Shown: positions 35,325 through 48,033 of the stretch, piece after piece | Layout: each line of letters starts with the position of its first letter | Position numbering within the stretch: position 1 is the stretch's first letter | Assembly: GCA_002633005.1 (NCBI GenBank) | Contig: NMRA01000533.1 | Coordinates: forward strand, 113,844 to 177,843 | Direction of reading: 5' to 3' | Length of the DNA: 64,000 nt | Source: Phoronis australis | Taxonomy: Eukaryota > Phoronida > Phoronidae | The notes under the pieces: model-generated | Database searches by the model: none | Told to the model about the DNA's origin: nothing | Seen by the model: the letters and a program-made list of their open reading frames with translations, nothing else | Translations under genes and position numbers: made by a program

Positions 35325-36672
35325 TGAAGTTTACACAGGTTATGATGTGGTATTTACTATCTTGTTTGGGTCGCTTGTGTTGGCAATGGTCTTGTGCCTT
35401 GGCTTTGCTGGAGATGCTTGTACAGCTGAAGCTATTGATGATCATAATGACGACAATGTGAATTATGTTGTTGGAGAAATTTTGAAATTCTTGAAGTCTA
35501 TTTTGCTGATGACACTGTGCTCAGTGATGAGTTTCGGCGGAGTTTTTCATTCGTGCAGCTGTTAGCAATCTCCCAAAACTGCCAGCAATTGCGGACAACT
35601 TCTTTTCAGGTAAAAACCTGTCTTACATGCTATACGAGCCAATCATATTCCCGATTGCAATCTCAAAACGGAAATGAAGTGAAATATTCAAGGAAGAAAC
35701 TCAGTTTTGAATAAAAAGTAGAAATCCACAATAGCATTTGCGTTGTGCACTGGTACAACAACAAGCCAGTCAATGTCATTTCATCTGTTGTAGACCCTAA
35801 TCCAAATGTTAGAAGTTGGGAATAGTGTTCCAAGTCCCATGTCAAATTCCAAAGCCATTTTGCGTCAGTCAATATAATAATTTTATAGGGGTGATGTCGA
35901 CCTGTTGAATGCTTTGTCAGCAAAATGCTTTAGAATGGCATCTGTCCATTTGGGTTCCCTTGTGGAATAATATTTTGTCGATACTTGGTTGTTTTATGAA
36001 AAGGGATTTCGTGCTCTTTTAAAGCTTGAAGTGAGCACATGAGGACTTTCCGTGCTCAAATCGCACGTGTTGGCTGGAGGGCTTTATTATCATGACTGAG
36101 ATTAATCACTATTTATTTGGACTGGTCTATTGACGATGGAATATTTGTTATTTTTTGTTGCCGCTTTGTCTTGATAGCCTGCAGGCACTTAATTGAATCG
36201 AACGGTGTTTTTGAGGAACCACGTCAATTATCAGATCACAGTGGGGTGTGAAATGTTTATTTCTGGCTGAATAACCTTAGTGTAGAGTTTCCCCCGTTTG
36301 AGGCCACAAACACAGACACTATTGGGACACAATTTTATAAAACTGGCAAAAACTCCACGACTGCAATTTTTTTTATTTGGTAGATGAAAGTCAAGAGACT
36401 GTCACTGTAACCCTAATAACATTTATAGACAGACACTCAGTCAGTGCATATTGACAACAAATGCAACTGCGTTGCGTCCCAATGTAAGATCGAAGGTACA
36501 GTGTAAATAAGAATTATTTCTGAAAGGTCTCTGATGAATCTAGAACTGGCATAAGCTTATGTTTTGTTCACTACCACTGGCGTAATGGAAATTTGGATTC
36601 CGTTGTATATGAGAGCGATGTTTGACCGTTTAACCATACGCCATTACTTGAAAGTAACTTTTCGTTTTCCAG
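35325..36672. repeat. Intron part of the CUB module, upstream of CUB2
   Basis: Matches 43606-45125, upstream of CUB3. Shared words include TGTACAGCTGAAGCTATTGAT with its following CATAATGAC, GAGGCCACAAACACAGAC and the final pyrimidine tract. Together with the downstream introns this defines the duplicated genomic unit. The open frames seen here are not conserved between copies. Confidence 0.75.
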
Positions 36673-36859
36673 ATTACGGGAAGTCAGGATGCGGCAGTGT
36701 TGGAATCATCACCACTGCTCCGGGTACAATAACATCCCACCCGTTGTTCGACGGAAGAACTAAATACGGCTCGAACCTGGATTGTGAGTGGTCGATCAAC
36801 GCTCCAGATTTGAAGCGGGTGAAGATCGTCCTTGATCAGTTTCACCTACCGGCTTCTCG
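36673..36859 (+). CDS. CUB domain 2, first exon
   Basis: Acceptor GTTTTCCAG, phase 1, 187 bp, donor G|GTAAAT in phase 2. Reads DYGKSGCGSVG, PGTITSHPLFDG, LDCEWSINAP and KRVKIVLDQFHLP, close to CUB3 (GCGSVGIITTAPG shared) and less close to CUB1. Both cysteines of the first pair are present. The partner exon lies 6.3 kb downstream, beyond a 5.05-kb insertion. Confidence 0.9.
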
Positions 36860-37241
36860 GTAAATGCCTCTTATAAAATCTAGTACAGTCTTGGCATGGA
36901 TCCTTGGCCTTCATGATATCATAAACAAAGCTTTATAGGCTATTCAGCTCTGCAATTATTGTGTACAACTGATTTAGGTAAATTTGTTTATTCACCAATG
37001 GTGTTCTTTTTATGATCTCTGTAGCACATGAAGTTGACGATAGGTAGAGTAAAAATTCAGAACATATTTACACAGCTGTTTTGCGATACACAATTTTGTT
37101 AGATTGGCTGGATTGGTTGATTTAGCTTAGCTGTTCACATCATGACTAGGCGTTTTTGGACAATGTGTCCGAGATAGGTTCCAACTGTTATATCACCACA
37201 TCATAGAGAAAATTGCAGGATTACGTCGAGTTGTAATTACA

Positions 37242-40200
37242 TCACACATCACGAATTTTTGTCCAACCGGTCGGAAATTGGTCGACGACTGGCCGTCGAT
37301 CGGACGTCTAGCCGACCAGCAGCCGACCAACAACGCTCGGCTAGGAGTTGTCTGCTGAGTCGCCTCTGTGGGTGGCACTTGGGTCGGCTAAGTGGTCGCC
37401 TAGCTTAAACGACCAATTCGGATTAAGCGTGTCCTTGGTAGGCAATTACCATTTTATGACTTAGCGGGTGAACTTTGGCCAAACAAAAATCTAACTGTTC
37501 CGTGATCTTTCACCAGTGGTAACTCCGGTCTTGACATCAGCTTATCAACTTTTGCTCAACTATTGAAAGGAGGTAAAATCGATCCAACCTACAAATACGA
37601 AGTGCGTGACATTACATCAGCCTAAAACTTTATGTTGAATTGATGACGGCGTGGTAAAATCTAACGTTATCTGATCTCGCGGAAGCATAATTTCTAACTT
37701 TAGATATGAGACTGTTTATACAGTACATTGTGCACAAAAACAAGCACAAATTTGAAACTTTTCAGTAATATTGCATAAAATAAGAACACAACGCTGGATG
37801 TTTTACGACCTTAAGTGTTTTCATGCCGCGGAATGCTCATCAAGCAGCACGCATTTGCGGTCATCCGTCATTGTTCATGATTATCACTTCATCACGCTGT
37901 ATATTGCGCTTTACGAAAGATAATTATTGTTTATTTATGTATAATTTCTTAATATGTTGGTACAGCAATAGAACCCAAGGTTATTTTAGGAACAACATAA
38001 ACAATTGTTTGAACATAGCGCCGACATTAAGATCATGGACGCATCAAAACAGAAGAATGTGATCGGCTTATAGTGTCATCCATCATCCATCATCATTCTG
38101 AATTTGTTTTAACTTTCGCAGTAATTAATCGTTTCGAAGCTAGAGCCTTCCTATCTAGCCAGCTAGCTATATGAAGACTATTTTTAAAATATGGCAAGGT
38201 GACACTGTGTATTGAGCTCAAACAGACTTCGAAATATCACGCAACCCCGACAGTTACGCTCGTCACTTGGTCGCGACGCTTGTATCAACACGAGCTAAAG
38301 ACCGTCGGGTGTTCATGCAATATCTGGAAGTCAATTAACATTCAACTTGCCCGTTACGGTCGTTTAAGTGAAAAACCTCCGATGTCATCTTATTTATTAA
38401 TTCTTTGCCTTTTGTAATGAAAAACGTATGTCGTCGTTTTGAAAAGATTTCATTCGTGACACGTGCCACTTCCAAATTTTTCGACATCTCACCAAAATTT
38501 GTTCTAAAATTCGGTTTGCTGATATCAAAATTCCAAAAACATATATTGAAGTGAAACCACTCCTGATCATTTGTTGTGACGTTTACGCAACCTCGAGGGA
38601 GAACGTTTGATTGAAGTATCTGGGAAAAAGAAACTGTCTAATAGGTGACGCAATAGTTCATTGCGTCGAAAGTCGACACAAAAGACCACACCATAACTTT
38701 AGCAGCAGAATAAATGAAGAAAACAAATTTTGCATATTGTCGGTAAATAATTTAGATTACTCTAGGAAGATTTTAGTCGGTCAGTTTTTACCCACAGCGG
38801 CGCAGATGTTTATATTTAATTTAGTAGTAAACAGCTTCGCATCAAGGCTAGAGCCTTCCGAGCAATTTGGGGTAAGAACACAATACTTGGCGTTTCTCGT
38901 ATACTCCAAGCGGTAAAACTTCAAAAATAAAATTTTCGGGGTAACTTGGTACATGCAATTCTAAAGAAAATAGTCTGTGCTTTTATGTACAGCGTAAAAA
39001 TGATTAATCCAGTTATTCAAAAAGAACACTCTCACAAACGAAAACGCACACAATTTTCAGTTCTATTACACAGGTTAAAAACAACTTCTATTAGTTTATT
39101 GCTTCGATTCTAGTGATCACCAGGGCAACTCAAAACACTTAAGGTGGCGCAATTTCAAACCCCAAGCATGAATCAGTGTTATAAAAATGGACTTAGACCG
39201 ACGTTTATTCATCAGCAATGTAGACACAACAGTTACAGACACTGACTGCGTTTGTTAACGTCTTGTGGCAATGATAAAAATAATTGTTTATACTATGATT
39301 GATAACAAGTTTTACTCTGATGAAGTATGATACAATATGCATGCCTAATATGCAGATCGGCAGTTGCAAAAATATTTACAGGATTTAATGAATCCGTTTC
39401 TTATGAACCAAAACTGCAAAGGTATGATTACTAATTGTACATTCGAAGCACACCTCATTAGAATGAAAACATACACATTCTTGGTGATCCTGGGAGTACC
39501 TCTATTACAGGCATGAATGAAGATTCATAGTTGTTAAGCCATAGATGATGATTAGGCTTACATAATATCACACTGAGCCATGTACACCAGGCATATACAA
39601 AGAATACAATATTTCAAGAGAAGCCACAACTACTCATTTTTCATAGTATTACTAAATCACACCCACCTAGATTTATATAAGAAGTTACATAGTGCGATGT
39701 TACACAGCCTGCTCCCCCACATTTATGGAAGGCCTAAGTGGAAACATTTAACGACATATATTTTCTATGCAACATTAAAACCAAGCAAAACATGTTAACC
39801 ATCCAGGACATAAAATAAATATCTCAAAACCAGAACTTTTACATTAGCAAGAATTAAAACAATCAAATACATTGAGATTCTTTCCACACGAAAGACCAAA
39901 AACAAATCAAGACCATCGTTGACCACGTCAAGACTGAAAATTTATCACATCAACACCTATAATTTATCAAGTGAAAACCAAAAACTATTCACTTCGGGAT
40001 CAAAATAAAATACGACCGAACTGAAAATTTAACAAGTCAGGTTCAAAAACTTACCATATCAGTAAGTTATCACATCAGGACACCACTTCACCATCCCCAA
40101 GCATTGATCCTTCAAAGTGAAAAGGTCCGTACTACACTTATCAATAAGGGTAAAGTGTTCAACCTCTCGCCGACGACAGACATATTATCTTGGAAATGCG

Positions 40201-42292
40201 GTTAAATTTCTTTCGTCTAATCCACGTTTTACAATAGATGCCAATGTACAGGTACACACTGGATTGTCATCATTGCATAATGGGTGATCACGTAGTCTCC
40301 GGGCATGAAAACAATTCTCTCCTGGCGTGATAAGTTTTCTGAGGCAATAAATCCTGATTGCCAATTGTTTTTGACTCTACAGAGATTTCATTTGCTGGAT
40401 AGAAAATGTGTGTTCTGGACTTTTCCTCGTCAACTTTCCATTTAGCTAACTAGTGCACAGCACAGTGTTTTTTAATATCCCATGGCGTCTCCACTGCAAC
40501 GAATCACTCCTGGTACATCTTTTTCGTAAATGACGTTCGTATTTTGCACATTTCTTCAGGGTAACAGTTTTCCGAGAGCTATATATTCATTGGTCAAGTT
40601 TCTGTTTGGTATTCGGTTTTAATTTCCTTCTCAGGTAGTCATTGAGCTCATGCTCAGAAACTTTTGAAAACGCGACTCTTCTTTACGCAGATATGTTTTC
40701 TGCCCGTGGCCACCGACTCGCAGAATTCATCAACCAAACATTGATTTTTGAAAATGTCCCAAAAATGGATTTTTTAAAACACCGTGTTGACCATATTTGT
40801 CAGTGTAGAAAAGCGGAATGAACAAATTTGTGCACAGTGCTCAAATCACTTTTGTGGACATACGGAAATGCCAACGTCTCTGTCTTACAACGCTGCGTGT
40901 GCTTGGCATTTCAGGTAAAGCGCTCTCATGCTGGATTTTATTTAAGATTGCACACCTTTTCAAAAAAAAATGGTCTCATTTTTACAGCTGAGCACAGTTC
41001 TGAGAATTGTACCGCGATTTTAGGACTGAAACGGTACCAAATCTCGAGTGGTGACTCTTTAGAATGTACAACACTCGGGGAGAGGGGGTAGCAATACAAG
41101 CATGATTTTCTATTTTCGCGCCGAACATGTACATGTAGTTGTCACTTGTCATTCAGCTTCACTTACAACCTAAGGTGGCCAGATCATACGCTATAAATAT
41201 CACCAGACGCTTTGCTTTTGAAAAGTGCACCTTGGTGTATTTTCTAGCTTTTTTTCGACATCGCAATCGCTTTACCGATAACTCACGCATATATGCCGCG
41301 TAGAGACAAATGCCTCATCACCAAGAATTCACATCTTCCCGTTCACAATTGTTTTACTTTACATAATTTGCCAATATGTTGTTGACAAAAAAGTACTTAT
41401 TTTCGAACTACGTGATCTACCAACATATAGGGGTCTACGCGTACATGTACATGTAACTAGCCCAGATTTTAGCGTCACCGATACATGAAAACGGAAAGCA
41501 CAAAGCTACAATTGGCTGTAGCCTCAACAGTGGACATTCCGTGTTTTATGTCAAAGTCTAAGTTTGTGGAAATCTTAACCACAGGATGATTTCGAAGTTA
41601 CAGCCATCGAAGTCCGTGGGTGTAGGGCATACTGGACCGTGAATTTCGGGTCTGTACTGCAATGGTCAATACTATGAAAATAAAATCCCAGGAGTGAGAG
41701 CTCTTCGCGGTGTAACAACTCACTTACTATCCCATCATACGGGACGCGTTACACAAACAAAATCAATTGTTTGCGAATACTGTCAAAGATTGCTGTGTTT
41801 ACAAAATGACTACAGCGTTGTATTGACCGGGAAGCAGCCAATCTAATGCAATTTGTCAACATCACGAGTCAAATTAAAGATCAAAGGTAAAAAAACTTTC
41901 ACGTTTTTTTATCCAAAAGTTGTTGCAATGCCCATAATCCAATGCTTACCTTTACTGCTTGCATTTAACCTTCGAATTAGTGGTGTTACACAACCGATGT
42001 GAACTCATGTAACCGAGACAGTTAAACTATGCTAATTTATTTGACCCTGTGCTCAGAGGAATACGCATCGACAGGCAAAAAGGTATCAGCCTTACGTAGC
42101 CGCCGTCCAGCTGGTCGGCTGATGGCCGGTCGGCTGAAGGGTCGGCTGGAGAGTCGCCCTATGAGTCGGTACTGCGGGCGGCTGACGGTCTGCTTATTTT
42201 TAGACGACCAGTCGGCTAATTTGCCGACCAGTCGACGGCTGGTCATCGTCCAATTTCCGACCGGTCGGAAAAAATTCGTTTTGCGTGTTGTA
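37242..42292. mobile_element. 5.05-kb insertion with GTCGGC-rich inverted ends
   Basis: Left end ATCACGAATTTTTGTCCAAC then CGGTCGGAAATTGG; the complement of the right end reads ACGAATTTTTTCCGACCGG then TCGGAAATTGG. Both ends continue into many GTCGGCT/GCCGACC words for about 150-200 bp. TAATTACA (37234-37241) and TAATTGCA (42293-42300) flank it as a probable 8-bp target duplication with one change, which suggests an hAT-like mechanism. The CUB3 intron lacks the insert (GTTGTATTGATAGCTTCACTGCACAGGG). No intact transposase; one minus-strand open stretch at 40185-40376. Confidence 0.7.
40185..40376 (-). pseudogene. Unrecognised Cys/His-containing open stretch inside the insertion
   Basis: Sixty-three codons without a Met, ending at a stop on the minus strand: YCLRKLITPGENCFHARR, DHPLCNDDNPVCTCTLAS, KRGLDERNLTAF. 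The spacing of Cys and His (CFH, DH, C, C-x-C) and the lack of low complexity suggest a remnant of a real protein, perhaps of the element. I do not recognise the family. Reading upstream is closed by a TAG. Chance is possible at this length. Confidence 0.3.
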
Positions 42293-42419
42293 TAATTGCA
42301 CTGTACAGGGAATCGCATTTGTCGCGTTTATCCCACTTTAAAGGGATACCAGGTTTATTAAAAGATATTAAAAACGACTTTCCCACTCACCCCTCTAAAA
42401 CACTCTCCGTAACTCTTGT

Positions 42420-42558
42420 CAGCGGCGGATTAAGAGGGGGGCCAAAGTTCTCTTGGATCACACTTCGTAGTTCGGGGATGCGAATATCTGAACCCAAAGT
42501 CATGGCTAATTCTTTGATGTGGCTCTGCATCTCAAAATCCTGGATCTGCCGCTGCATG
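42420..42558. repeat. Short dispersed repeat in the CUB2 intron
   Basis: Starts AGCGGCGGATTAAGAGGGG and ends CCTGGATCTGCCGCTGC, inverted ends of a 140-bp unit. The CUB3 intron has the same unit at the same place (45930-46068), so it predates that duplication. Confidence 0.55.
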
Positions 42559-43132
42559 TCGATCCTCAAAAGTTATCATAAGATTTTGAAAGCTCCTACT
42601 CGGTGTGCTCAATTGGCAATCGTGACATACAGTTTTGACGAGTTACATTACACGACAACTGTAGGGAAAGTACCCTCCATAAACCATCAAAGTATCCGTC
42701 TCGTGACATTGTGATTTTGTTTTTATTTGAATCCTGCATTTTTCACTGAGGCGTAGGTGGTGAATTACTGTAGCTAGGGCCTCGGTCAAAATCGACACAA
42801 CAGGGTTAATTATACTTTTAAAGAAAAAGGAGAAGTAGAACAATTAACTTTTTCATCCATCGACTGCACCAACATGCAGACTGTAGCAGTGTGTGAATTA
42901 GTGACTTATGGAATATCGATATGCCATTGCATTCTAATTGAAGAATATTTGCTTAACACTATTACATGTATACACCGATTTGTGAATATTTCAACTTCGG
43001 GAAATCGATAAATAGAGGAAGTTAATTCACTGGGATGTGTCGATGTCGAAATAACTGTGAATCTTACAGAGGGTTAAGACAATTTACTAAATGACCAATA
43101 TAGTTTCGGAGACTACAATCGTTTTATTTCAG

Positions 43133-43311
43133 GTGTCTGAACATACATGATGGCAGAACAGAATACGCACCAATACGTGCGTCTTATTGCGGAAAAAAGT
43201 CCAATACAGTCCTGGTGTCCTTCGGAAGCAGCTTATACCTCAAATTTGTTACCGGCAGTGATGTACAAGGGACTGGATTTGAGATAAAATACGAATTTAC
43301 TGACGCCACAG
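43133..43311 (+). CDS. CUB domain 2, second exon
   Basis: Acceptor TTTATTTCAG, then one base finishing an Arg codon, CLNIHDGRTEYAP, SYCGKKSNTVLVSFG, LYLKFVTGSD and TGFEIKYEFTDATG, donor G|GTATGA; 179 bp, phase 2 to 1. The third and fourth cysteines are present. The first beta strand is three or four residues shorter than in CUB3 (CLNIHDG against CKNDYLAIHDG). With 36673-36859 it makes 122 residues. Confidence 0.9.
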
Positions 43312-45125
43312 GTATGAATAAAACTGGAATTCAAACTAAGTTCCAAACATGCGATTAGACTTGGTGCCAAGCTAATACTGGTGGATTGATTAATTGCAAT
43401 TAAAGAGCATTTGTAACTGGATTTGATTGTCGCTAAAAGTGGCAGGTGTGAGTGAGTTTAAATTATATAGATAACTATGCTGGGATGATTATAGTGACCG
43501 AGGACGATGATGACGATTAATTTGGCAGTGGTTATGGTGATGGTTTAGTCTCCATTGAATGGTCAAACAATTGAAAGACATGAGACAGCTTTTGAAGTTA
43601 ACCCAGGTTATGATCTCATATTTGCCTTCTTGTGTGTAGTCGATTTAGTTGGTGTTGCTTTTTGTGTCTTGTTTTGCTGGAGTTACTTGTACAGCTGAAG
43701 CTATTGATTATCATAATGACAATAATATTAATTATGTTGTTAAAGTCTATCAGTGGAAATTTTCTGGTAATGTTTTTCACACCACCTAATGACTGATCTG
43801 GGGCTTCTGGAGTTATTGACGTAAGCTGTTGTACGAAACACGTGACTACGGGTTACTACAAAAACAGGCCACCAAACAGGTTCCATACATGTACCTCCGG
43901 TCGAGGTACATTGGTTGCTAGTATGTACCAGATTTTTATACGACATCAAATGACTATTAGTGGATTGCAAAACGGCCAGTGAGGTAACAGGTGTGTGCAA
44001 AATGCAGAATATGCTAAACTGTTGGCTTTGGAAATACTGAGAATGCTAACATGTGCTTTTTCTGTATTATATTGAACTGTTATTGCGAATATGTTATATT
44101 ACTACGAGGTGGATATTTTTCTTTGCTCTTCTTTTTACGCGAAATATTATTTGGTTCGTTTATTACATAACACCCAATTTACAATATCGGGCCCACCAAA
44201 GGTTGCATTACAATAACTTCGAATTTGATTCCTTATTATCACTAGATTGAATTAGGATTAATTAGTTTAGTTTAATTGAACACGGTTCTGTTCGAAACAT
44301 AGTTTACCATATAATTTGAAATGATTAATAATAGAAAACGGCGGAGTTTGAAAAAAAGTAGTTCATCAACCAATGTTCCTTCACTCAGCGGGATATTTAT
44401 GAGATGGAAATGCTTTGGATGTACATTCAAACGTCCTTTCCGACTGTGTAATCAAAGTTGAAGGTGTGAGTGCACGTGTTGGCTCCCATCTGTTTGGCTA
44501 CATGATCATAACTGGGACTTGTCTGTTTAGTTTGCCTGCTCTAGTGACGAGGGGACATTTGCTAATTTTGTTTGTTGCTGCTCTGTTTGATAGTTTACAG
44601 GCACTTAAATAATTCCAACGCTCTTTTCAGCAACTACGACAACAGATCGTAATTGTTTGTGAAATATTTATCTCTGACACATGGCTTTGCTGAATAATCT
44701 TATAGTTGAGATTCACCCGATTGAGGCCACAAACACAGACCCCATCAAACGGAAACGTTTTAGTTAGTAGGTAAACCTCAAGAGAATGCCACTGCAACTC
44801 TACTTAACACTTACAGACAAACACTCAATCGGTGCATTTTGGCAACAACTGCTATTGCTTTTGAACAAAAGGCTCCTGAGGAGTCTGTCTTCCAAGGGCT
44901 TTATCGTAAGCTGGAAATAAAAGCTGCCTCGTTGCGTCCCGATGCAAGAGCGAAAGTCAGTTAGCATTACTTCTCCAAGGTCTCTGAGGAATCTAAAATT
45001 GACAGAAGCTTATGTTTTGTTTACCACCACTGGAGCTATGGAAATTGAGATCCCGTTGTACTCGAGAGCGACAATTGACCGTTTAATCACACCCCATTAC
45101 TTGAAAGTGCCTTCTTGTTTTGCAG

Positions 45126-45312
45126 ATAACGGGGAATCAGGTTGCGGCAGTGTTGGAATCATCACCACTGCTCCGGGTAAAATATCATCTCACAACTCGT
45201 TCGACGGAAAAACTACATACAGCCCTAGCCTGTACTGCGAGTGGTCTATAAAGGCTCCGGCTGGGAAGCGGGTGAAGATAGTACTCGTTCATTTTCACCT
45301 AGAGGATAATGG
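45126..45312 (+). CDS. CUB domain 3, first exon
   Basis: Acceptor TTTTGCAG, phase 1, 187 bp, donor G|GTAAAT, phase 2. Reads DNGESGCGSVG, PGKISSHNSFDG, LYCEWSIKAPAG, KRVKIVLVHFHL. Nearly the same length and motif order as CUB2, with the same intron position. Confidence 0.9.
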
Positions 45313-45925
45313 GTAAATGCATCTTATACAAAAATGCTTGCGGTAATTGCGTCTAGTATGAAATAGTACAGTTTTGGTATGGATCCTTGGCAATCATGAT
45401 ATCGAACAGAGGCCGAGATTATTCAGGTGTGTAATAAAATATATACCACAGTTTGATGTAATGCTGTTTACATAGCAAAGACGTTCTTTTTATAATTAAG
45501 ATGTACTGTAGCATATGAAGTTGTCGATAGGTTGAGTAACTGTAAAAAAATTGGGAACATGTTTACACGTATTTTGTTCACATCGCTGGTGTAACCGTGG
45601 AAGTGAGTGTGTAGGAAAGACAGACGTATTGCGCTACACTCTTGTGTTAAATTAGCAGAAATGGCTGACTTGAGTACTTCCCTTAGCTGTTAACATCACG
45701 ACAAGGCGTTGTTTGAACATGCATCCGACATACGTTACAACTAGTACATGTATACCACAGCATCGTCGAGGAACTGCAGTATTACGTGAAGTTGTATTGA
45801 TAGCTTCACTGCACAGGGATTCACTTTTGTCACGCTCATCCCACTTTAAAGGGATACTAAGCTTATTAGTTGATATCAAAACGACTTTACGACCGAGTTC
45901 CCTAAAAATATGTCCCGGTATCACT

Positions 45926-46068
45926 TGTCAGTGGCAGATTTGGAGGGGGTCCACTACAATTCTCTTAGAACACATTTGGCGGTTCGGGGTTGCAAATGTT
46001 TGACGGCAAAATCATGGCTAATACTGCGTCGTGTCCTCCCAACTCAAAGTCCTGGATCCGCCGCTGAA
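45926..46068. repeat. Short dispersed repeat in the CUB3 intron
   Basis: CAGTGGCAGATTTGGAGGGGG to CCTGGATCCGCCGCTGAAG; paralogue of 42420-42558 with inverted ends. Confidence 0.55.
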
Positions 46069-46646
46069 GGTAAACCCTCAACATTTACTGTATCATCACA
46101 TAATAAAAGCTCTCATTTGGTATGTTAAACTGCAGGCAAGCGTGACCTACATTATACTTTTTAGACGAGTTATACACGTACAATTACTATAGAGAAATGC
46201 CACCCATCATGAACCATCAAAGTATCTGTCCTGTGACATTGTTAGTGTGTTTTAGTTGAATCCTGCCTTTTTCAATGGGGCGCAGGTGGTGGATTACTAG
46301 AGCTAGGGCAAGAGTCAAAATCGCCAAAACAGGGCTAAGTATCCTTTTAAAGGAATTGAAAAAGTAGAACACTTACTGTAACTTGTTTTAGCCGTCGACT
46401 GCAACAACATGAAAACGGTAGCAAACCCTGATTATTAGTGACATATCAAATATCGATGCACCATTTCATACCAACTGTATTACACTTCTTTTACATTGTG
46501 ACGTGTAGACACCGATTCGTCAATATGTGAAATTCAACATATCGATGATTAGCGGAATTTAAAACACTGCTATATTTCGATTTTGATGTAACTATAAATA
46601 TGACCAAGGTTTTAGGCGAGTGAACACTTCAATCCTTTTACTTCAG

Positions 46647-46837
46647 GTGTAAAAATGATTACCTGGCAATCCATGATGGCAGAACAGCATTCACACCTAA
46701 TCTTGGCGTATATTGCGGGGGAAAGCCCAATACAGTGGTTGTGTCCAACGGGAGGAGCTTATACCTCAACTTCACTACAAACGATATTGCTCAATTCACT
46801 GGTTTTGAGATTGAATACGACTTTATTGACGCCAAAG
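46647..46837 (+). CDS. CUB domain 3, second exon
   Basis: Acceptor TTTACTTCAG, then CKNDYLAIHDGRTAF, GVYCGGKPNTVVVSNG, LYLNFTTNDI, TGFEIEYDFIDAKG and donor G|GTATGA; 191 bp, phase 2 to 1. All four CUB cysteines are kept in this module, and the Tyr/Asp region before IHDG fits the usual calcium-site strand. The intron to the first exon is only 1334 bp because no transposon has entered it, which makes it the reference for the empty sites of the other two modules. No following exon is found before the window ends. Confidence 0.9.
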
Positions 46838-46868
46838 GTATGAAGAAAACTCAAAGTCACACTTCTAG

Positions 46869-47012
46869 TCCAGTCATTCTAAGGATGACTCGGAAAAATT
46901 GCAACAGAAGGTTTTACTGTATGAATCGTAATCTCTCACACCACTTAGTGGGAAAAAGTCTACCGGAATCGGAGTGGTGGAAGTTGATTTTTCAAGATGG
47001 CGGACAAAATAG
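46869..47012. repeat. Left terminal inverted repeat of the nested element
   Basis: About 144 bp, imperfectly complementary to 59538-59693, with best blocks at the tip, GCAACAGAAGG, AGTCTACCGGAATCGGAG and CAAGATGGCGG. Confidence 0.65.
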
Positions 47013-47820
47013 CCGCCAGATTTTCTGATGATCAGTATAACTCAAGAGTGGAAAGTGATAGAGTAAAAATACAAAAACGTTTATCTATGTTTTGTGGGTC
47101 AACAATCCAATTGAAATGGTTTTGCATGGCTCTGGTGACACCGTCCCTCATCTTCCAAGATGACTGCCTAATCTACTTGAGTTGCAATACTTCGCACAAA
47201 CACATTAGTGTTATCTTGATATAAACATTGCACTATAGGACCATAGGTTTTCTTGGTCGACCAATCCATTGAGAGTCATTGAGTTTAGCTCTACTGATTA
47301 GTTCTGCCATTTTTAAGATGTCCACCAAATAGTTGATTCAAATGCCAGAGACACTTCATCTTAAAAGTGTTTATATCCTACGTTTTTTTGGTCAACATGT
47401 CCATTAAAGTTAATTTTTGTCTGGCTCTGGTGATCATGACTACCATTTTCAAGAGTGTTAAAGGAATGACAACTTATTTGGATGAAAAACTTCAGGTTCG
47501 CCGGGACTGAAGGGTCGTTCTCCTGAAAAATGGGCTCTATCGAAATTAGTTCTCTTTGATTAATTTAGTGATCTACATGTACTATCCACACCAATTGACC
47601 GTCTGTGTCACCTCCAGTTAGATTTAAATGTTTGTGAATACAGCAACAGTTCAGGCAAAAGGCAAGATAAAGGTTTAACAAGGCATATTATTATACAGCT
47701 TACAAGTCCTTGCACAGATAACAATAGGCATCTCTTTCAGTGATGTTTTTAAGTCTGTCCAAAGCAGTAATTCTCAGACAGTGACCAAAATTTATATACA
47801 ATCAACCACTATTTACACAA

Positions 47821-48033
47821 CTAGTCGCTGTCAACCAAGAATGAATTGGTGCAGCTTATGCCATGGCATTCTTCACATGCAACCAAACATGGCAATGCTA
47901 ACTTCTTGCAAGTACATATCTTGGAACTGCAGTCCGCCTTGCATGATCACCTTCTTAGTTTCAGAAGGTTCTCTGGTGCTGCAGGCTTGTCTGTCGTCAT
48001 GGGAATGGGTTTTTCACCTGCCAGCATCCATCC
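47821..48033 (-). pseudogene. C-terminal CXC-like tail of the XPG-like nuclease
   Basis: On the minus strand, immediately after the TTAA that flanks the Kolobok-like insertion, one frame reads GWMLAGEKPIPMTTDKPAAP, ENLLKLRR, then an in-frame TGA at 47949-47947, then eight cysteines (C-x3-C-x4-C-x-C-x6-C-x3-C-x2-C-x4-C) and a natural stop after VDSD. The Cys spacing recalls the CXC/tesmin-like zinc motif. I associate this tail with the end of a multicopy invertebrate protein whose nuclease core is at 53071-55580. The two halves lie 5 kb apart only because of the insertion. The single TGA replaces what is probably a Cys codon. Confidence 0.75.
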
